Notes: generated from the sequence alone by a model not told the origin. 8,454 nt of DNA from Actinomycetes bacterium (GCA_023428185.1 JAEYYZ010000074.1:1-8454); one strand, 5' to 3'; numbered from the stretch's first letter, positions 1 through 6,599 are shown. Numbers and translations: made by a program.

Positions 1-60
1 TTTCCCACCGTTTGGTACCGAATGGGGCTATTTGTCAGACCCCTCTGATTGACTCGACGC

Positions 61-1326
61 ATGTCGATTTCAGTGGGGGCGCTCCGCGAAAGTGTTGCCG
101 CCTTGGACCCGTTGGATGGTGTGGACCCCGCACGCCTCAGCGGCGACGAGGCGACGGCATGGGTCGCGCGCGTGGCGCGCTTGCGGCATGCAGCGGACGG
201 TGTCCTTGCCGCGTTGGCGCAGCGCATTGACGAGTTGTCCGAGCCGGAGGCTGGGCGGTTTGCGCGTTCCAAGGGGTTCGCTGGATCAGGCGCGTTGGTT
301 GCGGAAGTGGCTCAGGTTTCTCCGGCCGATGCCGGGAAACTCATCAGCATCGGGCACGCCATGCCGGGGCCGGGTAGTACGGGCTATCCGTACGTGGCGG
401 CCGCAGTACGGTCGGGTGAATTGGGGCTCGATAAGGCGACGGTGATCCGCAAGACGTTGTCCGACTTAGTTGAGCCTCCCGTTGACCTGGAGCGCGCGCT
501 CGTGGAGAGAGCGTTGCGGTTGCCGTTGGCGGCGGTGCGGCGCATGTGCTTTCAGGAATTCGCGCGGCTTGATCAAGCGGGGTTGGAAGAGCGCGAGCGG
601 CGGCAGCGGGCGGGACGCTATGTGCGATGGTTCGACGAGCCCGACGGCATGGTGGGCCTACATGCCCGGCTGGACGCCGTGACGGCCGCTCCGTTGCGTG
701 CGTGGCTGGATGCGGAAGTGCGGCGCGGGCTCGGTGACCAGCGAGAGGTCCCCGTGGAGGAGCAAAGGGACGCTGGCCAGATTGGTGCCGATGCCCTGGG
801 GGCCATGGCGCGCCACGTTTTGGGTTGCGAGAGTGAGGCCTCGGGCGTCAAGACCACGCTGGTGGTTCATGTGACCAAAGAGGAACTCGAATCCGGGGTG
901 GGCTCTGCCAGGTGTGATGGGCTGGAGCAGCCCGTCAGTATTTCGACGTTGCGCTACCTCGCGGTGGACGCGGCCGTGTTGCCGGTGGTGATGGGCGGCG
1001 AGTCACTGCCGCTTGATCTAGGCCGTGCAAGGCGACTGTTCTCCCCGGCCCAACGGCGGGCCATCGCAGCCCGCGATGGCGGGTGCGCCAAGTGCGGAGC
1101 GCCCGTGGCGCGTTGCGATGTGCACCACATCCGCTGGTGGTCCCGAGGCGGTGGCACGGACATAGATAACGGTGTGCTCCTATGTGTGGGGTGTCATCAC
1201 CGAGTCCACGACTACGGCTGGGAGATAGTGGTCGAGCGCGGGCACGTGTGGTTCGTGCCGCCTGCCTCGGTGGACCCTGGAAGGCGACGACAACCAGCGA
1301 GCTCCGCACGCCTCGTCGCCGCCTGA
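61..1326 (+). CDS. DUF222 / 13E12-family HNH endonuclease-domain protein
   Basis: The protein is 421 aa from ATG 61. The first ~300 residues match the helical DUF222 region typical of the actinobacterial 13E12 repeat family. The C-terminus is a clear HNH nuclease fold: a zinc-type CxxC (C342, C345), the DVHHIRWW core with H355/H356, N370, and a second C375-xx-C378 followed by HH (379-380) and H383. All expected metal and catalytic residues are present, so the nuclease domain looks intact; DNA cleavage is inferred from the fold. Such genes are often multicopy in actinobacteria, and their cellular role is poorly known. An in-frame TTG at 49 would add four residues; I prefer ATG 61 because the protein then starts in the usual way. 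Neither start has a convincing Shine-Dalgarno, nor the TANNNT hexamer seen before later genes. The TGA stop lies inside the first unit of a 30-bp tandem repeat. Confidence 0.9.
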   Translation: MSISVGALRESVAALDPLDGVDPARLSGDEATAWVARVARLRHAADGVLAALAQRIDELSEPEAGRFARSKGFAGSGALVAEVAQVSPADAGKLISIGHAMPGPGSTGYPYVAAAVRSGELGLDKATVIRKTLSDLVEPPVDLERALVERALRLPLAAVRRMCFQEFARLDQAGLEERERRQRAGRYVRWFDEPDGMVGLHARLDAVTAAPLRAWLDAEVRRGLGDQREVPVEEQRDAGQIGADALGAMARHVLGCESEASGVKTTLVVHVTKEELESGVGSARCDGLEQPVSISTLRYLAVDAAVLPVVMGGESLPLDLGRARRLFSPAQRRAIAARDGGCAKCGAPVARCDVHHIRWWSRGGGTDIDNGVLLCVGCHHRVHDYGWEIVVERGHVWFVPPASVDPGRRRQPASSARLVAA

Positions 1327-1418
1327 CTGGCTCGAGGGGGGCGAAGCGTTGCCTGACTGGCTTGAAGTGGGCGAAGCGTTGCCTGATTGGTTCGAGGTGG
1401 GCGGAGCGTTGCCTGACT
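1321..1418. repeat. 30-bp tandem repeat, three full copies plus an 8-bp start of a fourth
   Basis: Three head-to-tail 30-bp units occupy 1321-1350, 1351-1380 and 1381-1410. Each begins GCCTGAYTGG and ends GCGRAGCGTT; the first two differ at only three or four positions. A partial fourth copy (GCCTGACT) follows at 1411-1418. The first copy contains the last sense codon and the TGA stop of the HNH gene. Because 30 is a multiple of three, every reading frame is periodic: the second plus-strand frame encodes repeats of LPDWLEVGEA. No start codon or ribosome binding site supports translating it, so I treat it as a DNA repeat. Confidence 0.9.
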
Positions 1419-1467
1419 CCCGCCCTGCGAGACGCCCGGGACCGCGAGCCCCAGGTAAGGTCGAGCC
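1327..1467. other. Intergenic region between HNH gene and cysteine desulfurase
   Basis: This 141-bp gap is mostly filled by the 30-bp tandem repeat. The remainder (1419-1467) is GC-rich and holds the ribosome binding site of the next gene. I see no terminator with a T-tract, and no TANNNT hexamer at leaderless spacing before GTG 1468. Confidence 0.7.
1453..1460 (+). promoter_or_regulatory. Ribosome binding site of cysteine desulfurase gene
   Basis: AGGTAAGG lies 7 nt before GTG 1468 and is a reasonable Shine-Dalgarno match. It supports that GTG as the start. It also sets this gene apart from the next four, which have no good Shine-Dalgarno. Confidence 0.6.
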
Positions 1468-2658
1468 GTGTCGGCAACACAGCTTCACTACCTCGATCAC
1501 GCCGCCACCACGCCCATGCGGCAGGTGGCGCGCGAGGCATGGCTCGCCGCCCACGAACACGTGGGCAACCCCTCATCACTGCACTTCGCTGGCAGGCGTG
1601 CCCGCGCGGTGGTCGAGGACGCACGCGAACAACTCGCCGCGTTGCTAGGGGCACACCCCACCGAGGTGGTGTTCACCTCCGGCGCCACCGAGGCCAACAA
1701 CCTCGCCATCAAAGGACTGTTCTGGCAGCGACGAGCCCACAATCCGAACTGCGCGCGCATCGTCACGTCAAGCGTGGAACACCATGCCGCGCTGGACCCA
1801 GCGCGCTGGCTGGTCACCTCGCAACATGCGGGCTTGGTTGAGCTTCCCGTGGCACCAGACTCGCGCGTAGTGAGCGAAGCACTCCACGCTGCGCTTGAGC
1901 GGGGCGAGGAGGTGGCGTTCGCGTCCCTGCAGTGGGTCAACAACGAGACTGGCGCCATCCAGCCCGTCGCTGAAGCCGTGGAGTGGGCAACGGCTGCGGG
2001 GATCCCCGTGCATTCCGATGCCGCCCAAGCTGCCGCCCACCTGCCCCTGGACTTCGCGGGCAGTGGGCTGTCGACTATGGCGGTCAGCGCCCACAAAGTA
2101 GGCGGGCCTGTGGGGGTGGGTGCCCTCGTGGTGCGCAGGGACATCACGCTCACTCCCGTGGCTCATGGCGGAGGGCAGCAGCGTGCACGTAGCGGGACCC
2201 TGGACGCGGCGGGAGCGGCGGCGTTTGCCGCGGCGCTCGCCCAAGCGGTGGCTGACCGCGACGCGGAGTCAGTCCGGCTCAGGGGCCTGCGCAAGATGCT
2301 CGTTGACGGGCTCCAGGTAGCCGTGCCTGATGCGCGCGTATCGGGCCCGGCATCGGCAGGATCGGCGGGATCGGCAGGATCGGCAGGAGAGACCGCACCG
2401 CACATCACTCACATCTGGTTCCCCAAGGCCAGCGCTGAAGCAATGCTCTTTGGCCTCGACCAGCGCGGCATCCAGGTGTCCACGGGCTCGGCGTGCACCG
2501 CAGGCGTGGTGGATGCGAGCCACGTCATGCTTGCCATGGGCTTTAGCGAAGTTGAGGCCGCCCAGGCGCTCCGAGTGAGCATGGGCCACACCACCACGGC
2601 CCAGGACGTGGAAGCTCTCTTGGCCGCGTTGCCTGATGTCGTCGCGCGTGCGCGCTGA
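1468..2658 (+). CDS. iscS: Cysteine desulfurase (NifS/IscS type, class V PLP enzyme)
   Basis: This PLP enzyme converts L-cysteine to alanine and carries the released sulfur as a persulfide. The 396-aa length fits the family. Visible motifs in order are: YLDHAATTP (8-16); SGATEAN (71-77); EHHA with the PLP-stacking H105; HSDAAQ with PLP-binding D184; SAHK with Schiff-base lysine K210; RSGT (241-244); and the catalytic loop STGSACTAG with C343. The start GTG 1468 puts YLDHAATTP at its normal position and has an AGGTAAGG ribosome binding site. An unusual four-copy SAG repeat occupies residues 296-307, apparently in a surface loop. With mnmA two genes downstream, the likely job is to donate sulfur for tRNA thiolation, as for the adjacent iscS and trmU of M. 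tuberculosis and yrvO-mnmA of Bacillus. It may also serve general Fe-S assembly. Confidence 0.95.
   Translation: MSATQLHYLDHAATTPMRQVAREAWLAAHEHVGNPSSLHFAGRRARAVVEDAREQLAALLGAHPTEVVFTSGATEANNLAIKGLFWQRRAHNPNCARIVTSSVEHHAALDPARWLVTSQHAGLVELPVAPDSRVVSEALHAALERGEEVAFASLQWVNNETGAIQPVAEAVEWATAAGIPVHSDAAQAAAHLPLDFAGSGLSTMAVSAHKVGGPVGVGALVVRRDITLTPVAHGGGQQRARSGTLDAAGAAAFAAALAQAVADRDAESVRLRGLRKMLVDGLQVAVPDARVSGPASAGSAGSAGSAGETAPHITHIWFPKASAEAMLFGLDQRGIQVSTGSACTAGVVDASHVMLAMGFSEVEAAQALRVSMGHTTTAQDVEALLAALPDVVARAR
2352..2387 (+). repeat. 9-bp microsatellite inside iscS, four copies, encoding (SAG)4
   Basis: Four tandem units of ATCGGCRGG occupy 2352-2360, 2361-2369, 2370-2378 and 2379-2387; only the second differs, by one base. 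In the iscS frame they encode Ser-Ala-Gly four times. The unit is a multiple of three, so copy-number change would lengthen or shorten the loop without a frameshift. Confidence 0.9.
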
Positions 2659-2738
2659 CTCAAGTGGTGGGCCGCACGCCCGCACCCCCGCCACCCCCCG
2701 CCACCCCCCGCCAGCCCCATCAGCCCTAGGCTCGGCAC
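2659..2738. other. Intergenic region with C-rich 10-bp repeats (G-quadruplex-capable minus strand)
   Basis: The 80-bp gap after iscS contains C-runs at 2685-2689, 2694-2699, 2704-2709 and 2715-2718, separated by GCCA, GCCA and GCCAG. The period is 10 bp. The minus strand therefore carries four runs of at least four G with loops of 4-5 nt, which meets the usual G-quadruplex pattern. The tract ends 8 bp before the presumed -10 of the next gene. Confidence 0.75.
2727..2732 (+). promoter_or_regulatory. Putative -10 element (TAGGCT) of leaderless SDR gene
   Basis: TAGGCT fits TANNNT and ends exactly 6 nt before ATG 2739, so transcription would start at or next to the ATG. There is no good Shine-Dalgarno. 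The same hexamer-to-start spacing recurs before three other genes here. No clear -35 is visible; the C-rich tract covers that position. Confidence 0.55.
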
Positions 2739-3344
2739 ATGCGAATCTTCCTGGCAGGCGCCACCGGCGCCATCGGCATCCCCTTGATCTCACAACTCAT
2801 CGCGGCGGGACATGACGTAGCCGGCCTGACGCGTCGGCCGGAGAAGGCGGCCAGCCTTGAGGCAGTGGGGGCCCGGGCTGTGGTGTGCGACCTCTACGAC
2901 CCGGCCCTGGCAAGACACATCGCCGCGTTCCAACCCGATGCTGTCATCCACCAGGTCACCGACCTCCCGGCCACGCAGGCGCTTATCCCGCTCAAGTTGC
3001 TCGGCATCAACAAGGCGCGCCGCCGTGGCACAGACATCCTTATCGCAGCTGCCAAGCAAGCAGGGGCCACTACCTTTCTGGCGCAGTCCATTGCCTTCGC
3101 CGTTCCGAGCGTGGTCCGCGGAGCTGTTGACCACCTGGAGGCGCAGACCCTCGCTTACCCTGGCATCGTGGTGAGGTACGGCGTCTTCTATGGCCCGGGA
3201 GCCTGGACCACGGATCGCCCAGACGTGCCCAAGGCGGTCAATGTGGTGGACGCCGCGGCGCGCACGGTTGAGCTCTTGACGGCGGCCCCTGGTACTTACG
3301 AGGTTGTGGATGCTCAAAGTCAGGACGCCGCCCGCACCACGTAG
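2739..3344 (+). CDS. Compact NAD(P)-binding SDR-like (epimerase family) protein
   Basis: The protein is 201 aa and opens with a Rossmann nucleotide-binding motif, GATGAIG, at residues 7-13 directly after the first beta strand. Further family signs are DLYDP after strand 3, the AQSIAFAVPS stretch, RYGVFYGPG, and a C-terminal NVVDAAARTVELL...YEVVD that matches the HVDDAA...YNVVD region of extended or atypical SDR proteins. Full-length relatives are usually near 300 aa. Here a segment after YGPG is short and the C-terminal ~80 residues are absent, with no continuation in another frame after the TAG at 3342-3344. No canonical YxxxK catalytic pair is evident, so activity is uncertain; it may be a nucleotide-sensing or atypical reductase. 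It sits between iscS and mnmA, 40 bp from mnmA, but nothing in it indicates a role in sulfur transfer. Confidence 0.8.
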   Translation: MRIFLAGATGAIGIPLISQLIAAGHDVAGLTRRPEKAASLEAVGARAVVCDLYDPALARHIAAFQPDAVIHQVTDLPATQALIPLKLLGINKARRRGTDILIAAAKQAGATTFLAQSIAFAVPSVVRGAVDHLEAQTLAYPGIVVRYGVFYGPGAWTTDRPDVPKAVNVVDAAARTVELLTAAPGTYEVVDAQSQDAARTT

Positions 3345-3372
3345 CGCGTGACTCGCCCCGTTGTAGGCCACG

Positions 3373-3378
3373 TACCCT
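3373..3378 (+). promoter_or_regulatory. Putative -10 element (TACCCT) of leaderless mnmA
   Basis: TACCCT (TANNNT) ends exactly 6 nt before GTG 3385. The intervening AGATGG is not a Shine-Dalgarno. A TGACTC at 3349-3354, with an 18-bp spacer, could be a weak -35. This fits a separate leaderless promoter in the 40-bp gap. Confidence 0.6.
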
Positions 3379-3384
3379 AGATGG

Positions 3385-4470
3385 GTGAAAGTTCTCGCAG
3401 CGCTCTCGGGTGGAGTTGACTCCGCCGTCGCGGCCGCGCGCGCCCAAGATGCCGGTCACGACGTGGTGGGCGTGCATATGGCGCTCAGCCGCAACCGCGA
3501 CGAGTTCCGCACCGGCTCCCGTGGCTGCTGCTCCATCGAGGACTCGAACGACGCCCGCCGCGCCGCAGACAAGCTGGGCATCCCATACTACGTGTGGGAC
3601 CTGAGCAACGAGTTTCACGACACCGTGGTCAAGGACTTTCTGACCGAATACCAGGCAGGACGCACCCCCAACCCATGTGTGCGCTGCAACGAGCACATCA
3701 AGTTCGACACACTTCTTGAGCGCGCCGATGCCCTGGGCTTCGATGCCGTGGCCACCGGTCATTACGCACGCATCGACATCCGGGACGACGGCATCCGCGA
3801 ATTGCACCGCGCCACTGACCGTGCCAAGGATCAGTCGTATGTGCTTGCCGTTATGGGTCCAGAGAAGTTGGCTAAGGCGATGTTCCCTCTCGGGACCGCG
3901 CGGTCGAAGTCGGAAGTGCGGGCCGAAGCCGCAGCACGCGGCCTTGGCGTAAGCAACAAGCCGGACTCTTACGACATTTGCTTTGTGGCGGACGGCGACA
4001 CCAAGGGGTTCTTGGAACGCGCCCTCGGTGAGCAGCCGGGCGACATCGTGGACCACACCGGCGCAGTGGTGGGCGAGCACACCGGTGCCTATGCGTACAC
4101 CGTGGGCCAGCGTAAGGGTCTCGGTATTGGGCGACCTGCCCCCGACGGCGCCCCCCGATACGTCACGGGAGTGGACACCACCCGCAATGTCGTCACAGTG
4201 GGGCCGGAGACTCTCCTCACGGTGCGCCAATTGCGTGGCGAAAACACTGTATGGCTAGCGCCGGACGTTCCGGCCACCGATGCCGCCAACCCTGTCCGAT
4301 GCGAGGCGCAAGTGCGTGCGCACGGCAACACTGTCCCTGCCCTGGCGTTGCGTCACGGTGGCGAGGTCACGGTGACACTTGAAGAGCCGATGCGTGGCGT
4401 GGCCGCTGGCCAGAGCCTCGTCCTATACGACGGCACGCGCGTGCTGGGTCAAGCGACCATCACGCGGTAG
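3385..4470 (+). CDS. mnmA: tRNA-specific 2-thiouridylase MnmA
   Basis: This cytoplasmic enzyme uses ATP and persulfide sulfur to make 2-thiouridine at wobble position 34 of tRNAs for Lys, Glu and Gln. The 361-aa length is normal. The N-terminal PP-loop SGGVDS spans residues 8-13 and activates U34 by adenylation. The first catalytic cysteine is C101 in NPCVRCNEHIKF, matching E. coli C102; C98 makes a CxxC not present in E. coli. The second catalytic cysteine is C199 in DSYDICFV, at the same number as in E. coli. GHYARI and YTVGQRKGLGIG are further family hallmarks, and the C-terminal third is the usual beta-barrel. The start GTG 3385 gives the standard short strand before the PP-loop. The cysteine desulfurase two genes upstream is the likely sulfur donor. 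Confidence 0.97.
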   Translation: MKVLAALSGGVDSAVAAARAQDAGHDVVGVHMALSRNRDEFRTGSRGCCSIEDSNDARRAADKLGIPYYVWDLSNEFHDTVVKDFLTEYQAGRTPNPCVRCNEHIKFDTLLERADALGFDAVATGHYARIDIRDDGIRELHRATDRAKDQSYVLAVMGPEKLAKAMFPLGTARSKSEVRAEAAARGLGVSNKPDSYDICFVADGDTKGFLERALGEQPGDIVDHTGAVVGEHTGAYAYTVGQRKGLGIGRPAPDGAPRYVTGVDTTRNVVTVGPETLLTVRQLRGENTVWLAPDVPATDAANPVRCEAQVRAHGNTVPALALRHGGEVTVTLEEPMRGVAAGQSLVLYDGTRVLGQATITR

Positions 4471-4511
4471 GTGGCGCAGTGTCAAGAGGGCACTCAGGGC
4501 ACGCGTTGACG

Positions 4512-4517
4512 TAGCCT
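4512..4517 (+). promoter_or_regulatory. Putative -10 element (TAGCCT) of leaderless PASTA lipoprotein gene
   Basis: TAGCCT ends 6 nt before ATG 4524, with no Shine-Dalgarno in between. A TTGACG directly touches it (4506-4511), so it is too close to serve as its -35. This is the third of four identical hexamer-to-start spacings. Confidence 0.6.
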
Positions 4518-4523
4518 GGGCCA

Positions 4524-4937
4524 ATGGATGTGAGCAAGCGCATACGTGCCGTCACCGCCCTCGGGCTGGCGTGTGCCCTGGCCGTTGCAGGTTGCTCTCA
4601 GAGCCCTTCCCCGCGCCCCGCCGTCACTGTGACAGTCACTGAGACGGTCTCCGCAGGGCCCGTCGACATCATCGAGGACGCACTGGACGACATCGATACC
4701 CTCACGGAGTTTGTGATGCCGGATGTCACCGGACTGAGTCTCCAAGACGCCCAAGACCAGTTGCAGGCCCTCGGCTCATTCTTGATGAACCAAGAAGACG
4801 CCACCGATCAAGGCCGCACTCAGATCAACGACTCCAACTGGACGGTCTGCACCCAAGACCCCGCGCCCGGCACCGTGCATTCCAAGCTCGCCATCGTTAC
4901 CCTTTACTCGGTGAAAAAAGACGAGGCGTGCCCCTAG
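4524..4937 (+). CDS. Small secreted lipoprotein with one PASTA-like domain
   Basis: The protein is 137 aa. Residues 1-23 form a lipoprotein signal: positive K5, R6 and R8, a hydrophobic stretch, and lipobox VAGC with C24 as the lipidation site. A Ser/Pro/Thr/Val-rich linker (about 25-43) and an acidic stretch (about 44-60) lead into a PASTA-like domain. That domain starts at VMPDVTGLSLQDAQDQL, the usual P-DV-G-s-Ai-L pattern, and ends near TLYSVKK. PASTA domains in Ser/Thr kinases and penicillin-binding proteins bind cell-wall fragments; here there is no kinase or transpeptidase, so a role at the cell surface is inferred only. C109 and the penultimate C136 could form a disulfide that closes the domain. 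It lies 53 bp after mnmA with its own apparent -10 element. Confidence 0.85.
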   Translation: MDVSKRIRAVTALGLACALAVAGCSQSPSPRPAVTVTVTETVSAGPVDIIEDALDDIDTLTEFVMPDVTGLSLQDAQDQLQALGSFLMNQEDATDQGRTQINDSNWTVCTQDPAPGTVHSKLAIVTLYSVKKDEACP

Positions 4938-4964
4938 TCCCAAGCGACCGCTCCAATCCGGCCC

Positions 4965-4970
4965 TAGGGT
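4965..4970 (+). promoter_or_regulatory. Putative -10 element (TAGGGT) of leaderless amidohydrolase gene
   Basis: TAGGGT ends 6 nt before ATG 4977, the same geometry as for three other genes here. This spacing favours ATG 4977 over the in-frame GTG 4971, which would directly abut the hexamer. Confidence 0.6.
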
Positions 4971-4976
4971 GTGGGC

Positions 4977-6524
4977 ATGGCCGAGCCTGAGGTCTACGTT
5001 CTGCGCAATGCGCGACTCGCACCCCTGGGCGTTGGGCGCACCGACGCGCTCACCGCTCCTGGCAACGCTGAGCAGGTGGACCCCAGCCAGGAACCGACGG
5101 ACGTCGCCATTGCACATGGGCGCGTGGTGGCCGTGCAACCGGGGCTCGATGCTCCAGAAGGCGCCGCACACATCGATCTCCAAGGCCGTTGGTTGCTACC
5201 CGGCCTCGTGGATCACCACGTGCACTTTGCCTTGTGGGCTCGTCAGCGTGCCCGCCTGGATGTTTCGGCAGCGCGCTCTGCCCACGAGGTGGGAAACCTG
5301 ATAGCCGATGCCCTCCGCAGCCGTCCGCCCACCGGCACGTTGGTGGCGCGCGGCTTTCAAGATGCCTTGTGGCCGGAACCACCCACCGTTGAAGTGCTCG
5401 ACTACGCGACCACCGTTGCTGGCACCCCGGGCACGCCCATTGTGGTGATTTCCCATGACCTTCACTCGGTGTGGCTCAACGAGCCGGCCGCCGTGCAATG
5501 CGGGGCGCCTCACGCGGGCATCCTTCGCGAAGCCGCCGCGTTCCTCATTGAGCAAGCCGTGGACGCTCAAGACGCACCCCACCAGGCTGGTCTCATTGCC
5601 GACGCGGTGACTGCGGCATCGGCGCGTGGAGTCACGGAGATCATCGACCTCCAGATGGAAGACAACCTCGCGGCGTGGCGCCATCGCATTGCGTGCGGCA
5701 TGAGCGCGCTAAGGGTGCGCGCGGGGCTCTACCCTGAGCATTTGCCTGCAGCGCTGGCGAGGGGCGACCGCACAGGCGACGTGGTGCCAGGCACGCGCGG
5801 TCTGCTCACCGTGGGCCCGCTCAAGGTGTTTGCGGACGGTTCGCTCAACACTCGCACCGCGCTGTGTTCACATGCTTACGCCGATGCCTCGGCTGCGGCA
5901 TCGGGCGGCTACGGGTTTGCGGCTCATGACCCCGAGGGGCTGCGGACGCTCTTGGCTCGCGCCCACAAGGCGGGCCTGGAGGTGGCACTACACGCCATTG
6001 GCGACCTCGCGGTGACCAGGGCGCTTGATGCGTTCCACGAGACCGGTGCCCGCGGGAGTGTGGAGCACGCGCAACTGGTGGCAGCGGCAGACGTGCCCCG
6101 TTTCGCGGCGCTCGGTGTCACTGCCTCGGTCCAGCCTCAACACGCCCTGGACGACCGCGACGTTGCCGATGCCCTGTGGAGCGATCGGGCTCAAGACGCC
6201 TTCCCGTATGGCGCGCTGGCTAAGGCGGGGGCGCGGGTGGCCTTGGGCTCGGATGCGCCTGTGGCAGACCTCGACCCCTGGGTGGCCATTGCGGCCGCCG
6301 TGGGCCGCACCGACGATTCCAGGGCGCCGTGGCATCTTCACAATGCGCTGAGCGCTAAGCAGGCGCTCGCGGCCAGCTTTGCCTTCCCTGCGGTGGAGGA
6401 GGGCCGCCACGGTGACCTCGTGGCTGTGGAGCATGACCCCCGCACAGCATCGGCCGATGTATTGAGGACTATGCCCGTAGCGCTCACCATGTGTGCGGGG
6501 AGAGTGACGCACAGCGCGCTGTGA
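4977..6524 (+). CDS. YtcJ-type metal-dependent amidohydrolase (Amidohydro_3 family)
   Basis: The protein is 515 aa from ATG 4977, normal for the YtcJ group. The N-terminal beta-sandwich leads to LLPGLVDHHVHF, with the metal-binding HxH at H81 and H83. Further motifs are GPLKVFADGSL with K283 (candidate carbamylated lysine), HAIGD (H339), VEHAQ (H364), and GSDAPV with catalytic D426. The C-terminal part closes the sandwich (EEGRHGDLVAVEHDP). All metal-site positions appear intact, so it should be an active hydrolase. The family acts on amides, formamides and related C-N bonds, and the substrate cannot be read from the sequence. There is no signal peptide, so it should be cytoplasmic. I chose ATG 4977 over GTG 4971 because of the TANNNT-6-ATG geometry. 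It is last in the plus-strand row and is followed by a strong hairpin. Confidence 0.92.
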   Translation: MAEPEVYVLRNARLAPLGVGRTDALTAPGNAEQVDPSQEPTDVAIAHGRVVAVQPGLDAPEGAAHIDLQGRWLLPGLVDHHVHFALWARQRARLDVSAARSAHEVGNLIADALRSRPPTGTLVARGFQDALWPEPPTVEVLDYATTVAGTPGTPIVVISHDLHSVWLNEPAAVQCGAPHAGILREAAAFLIEQAVDAQDAPHQAGLIADAVTAASARGVTEIIDLQMEDNLAAWRHRIACGMSALRVRAGLYPEHLPAALARGDRTGDVVPGTRGLLTVGPLKVFADGSLNTRTALCSHAYADASAAASGGYGFAAHDPEGLRTLLARAHKAGLEVALHAIGDLAVTRALDAFHETGARGSVEHAQLVAAADVPRFAALGVTASVQPQHALDDRDVADALWSDRAQDAFPYGALAKAGARVALGSDAPVADLDPWVAIAAAVGRTDDSRAPWHLHNALSAKQALAASFAFPAVEEGRHGDLVAVEHDPRTASADVLRTMPVALTMCAGRVTHSAL

Positions 6525-6573
6525 GGGTGCCTTCCCCGCACGGGAGCCTGTGTGTAGTACGCCGCAGATGACG

Positions 6574-6599
6574 GAAGGGCCAGGTCTCCCTGGCCCTTC
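6574..6599. terminator. Perfect 11-bp hairpin between convergent genes
   Basis: Arms GAAGGGCCAGG (6574-6584) and CCTGGCCCTTC (6589-6599) are exact reverse complements around a TCTC loop. It lies between the amidohydrolase stop (6524) and the hsp20 stop (6646), which converge, so it can serve both directions. Neither side has a T-tract. U-less hairpins are common at actinobacterial gene ends, but termination here is inferred. Confidence 0.75.

Noticed and set aside
1..60. Promoter for the HNH gene
   Set aside because: No TANNNT at leaderless spacing, no Shine-Dalgarno and no clear -35/-10 pair. TATTTG at 29-34 is only a weak -10 candidate.
1349..1648. Open frame of 99 aa beginning with LPDWLEVGEA repeats
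   Set aside because: It starts at a TTG inside the tandem repeat without a ribosome binding site and runs over the start of iscS in another frame. The periodic peptide is a by-product of the 30-bp repeat.
935..1654. Long minus-strand open frame of 239 aa
   Set aside because: It is Arg/Pro-rich, opposes the HNH and iscS genes, and shows no domain. Long antisense frames are expected in high-GC coding DNA.
3238..4230. 330-aa minus-strand open frame opposite mnmA
   Set aside because: MnmA motifs are complete on the plus strand. The antisense product is His/Gly/Val-rich with no family signature, a typical mirror frame.
4478..4494. Weak hairpin after mnmA (AGTGTC, 5-nt loop, GGCACT)
   Set aside because: It has only six pairs with one wobble and no T-tract, and lies in a 53-bp gap. 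This is too weak to call a terminator.
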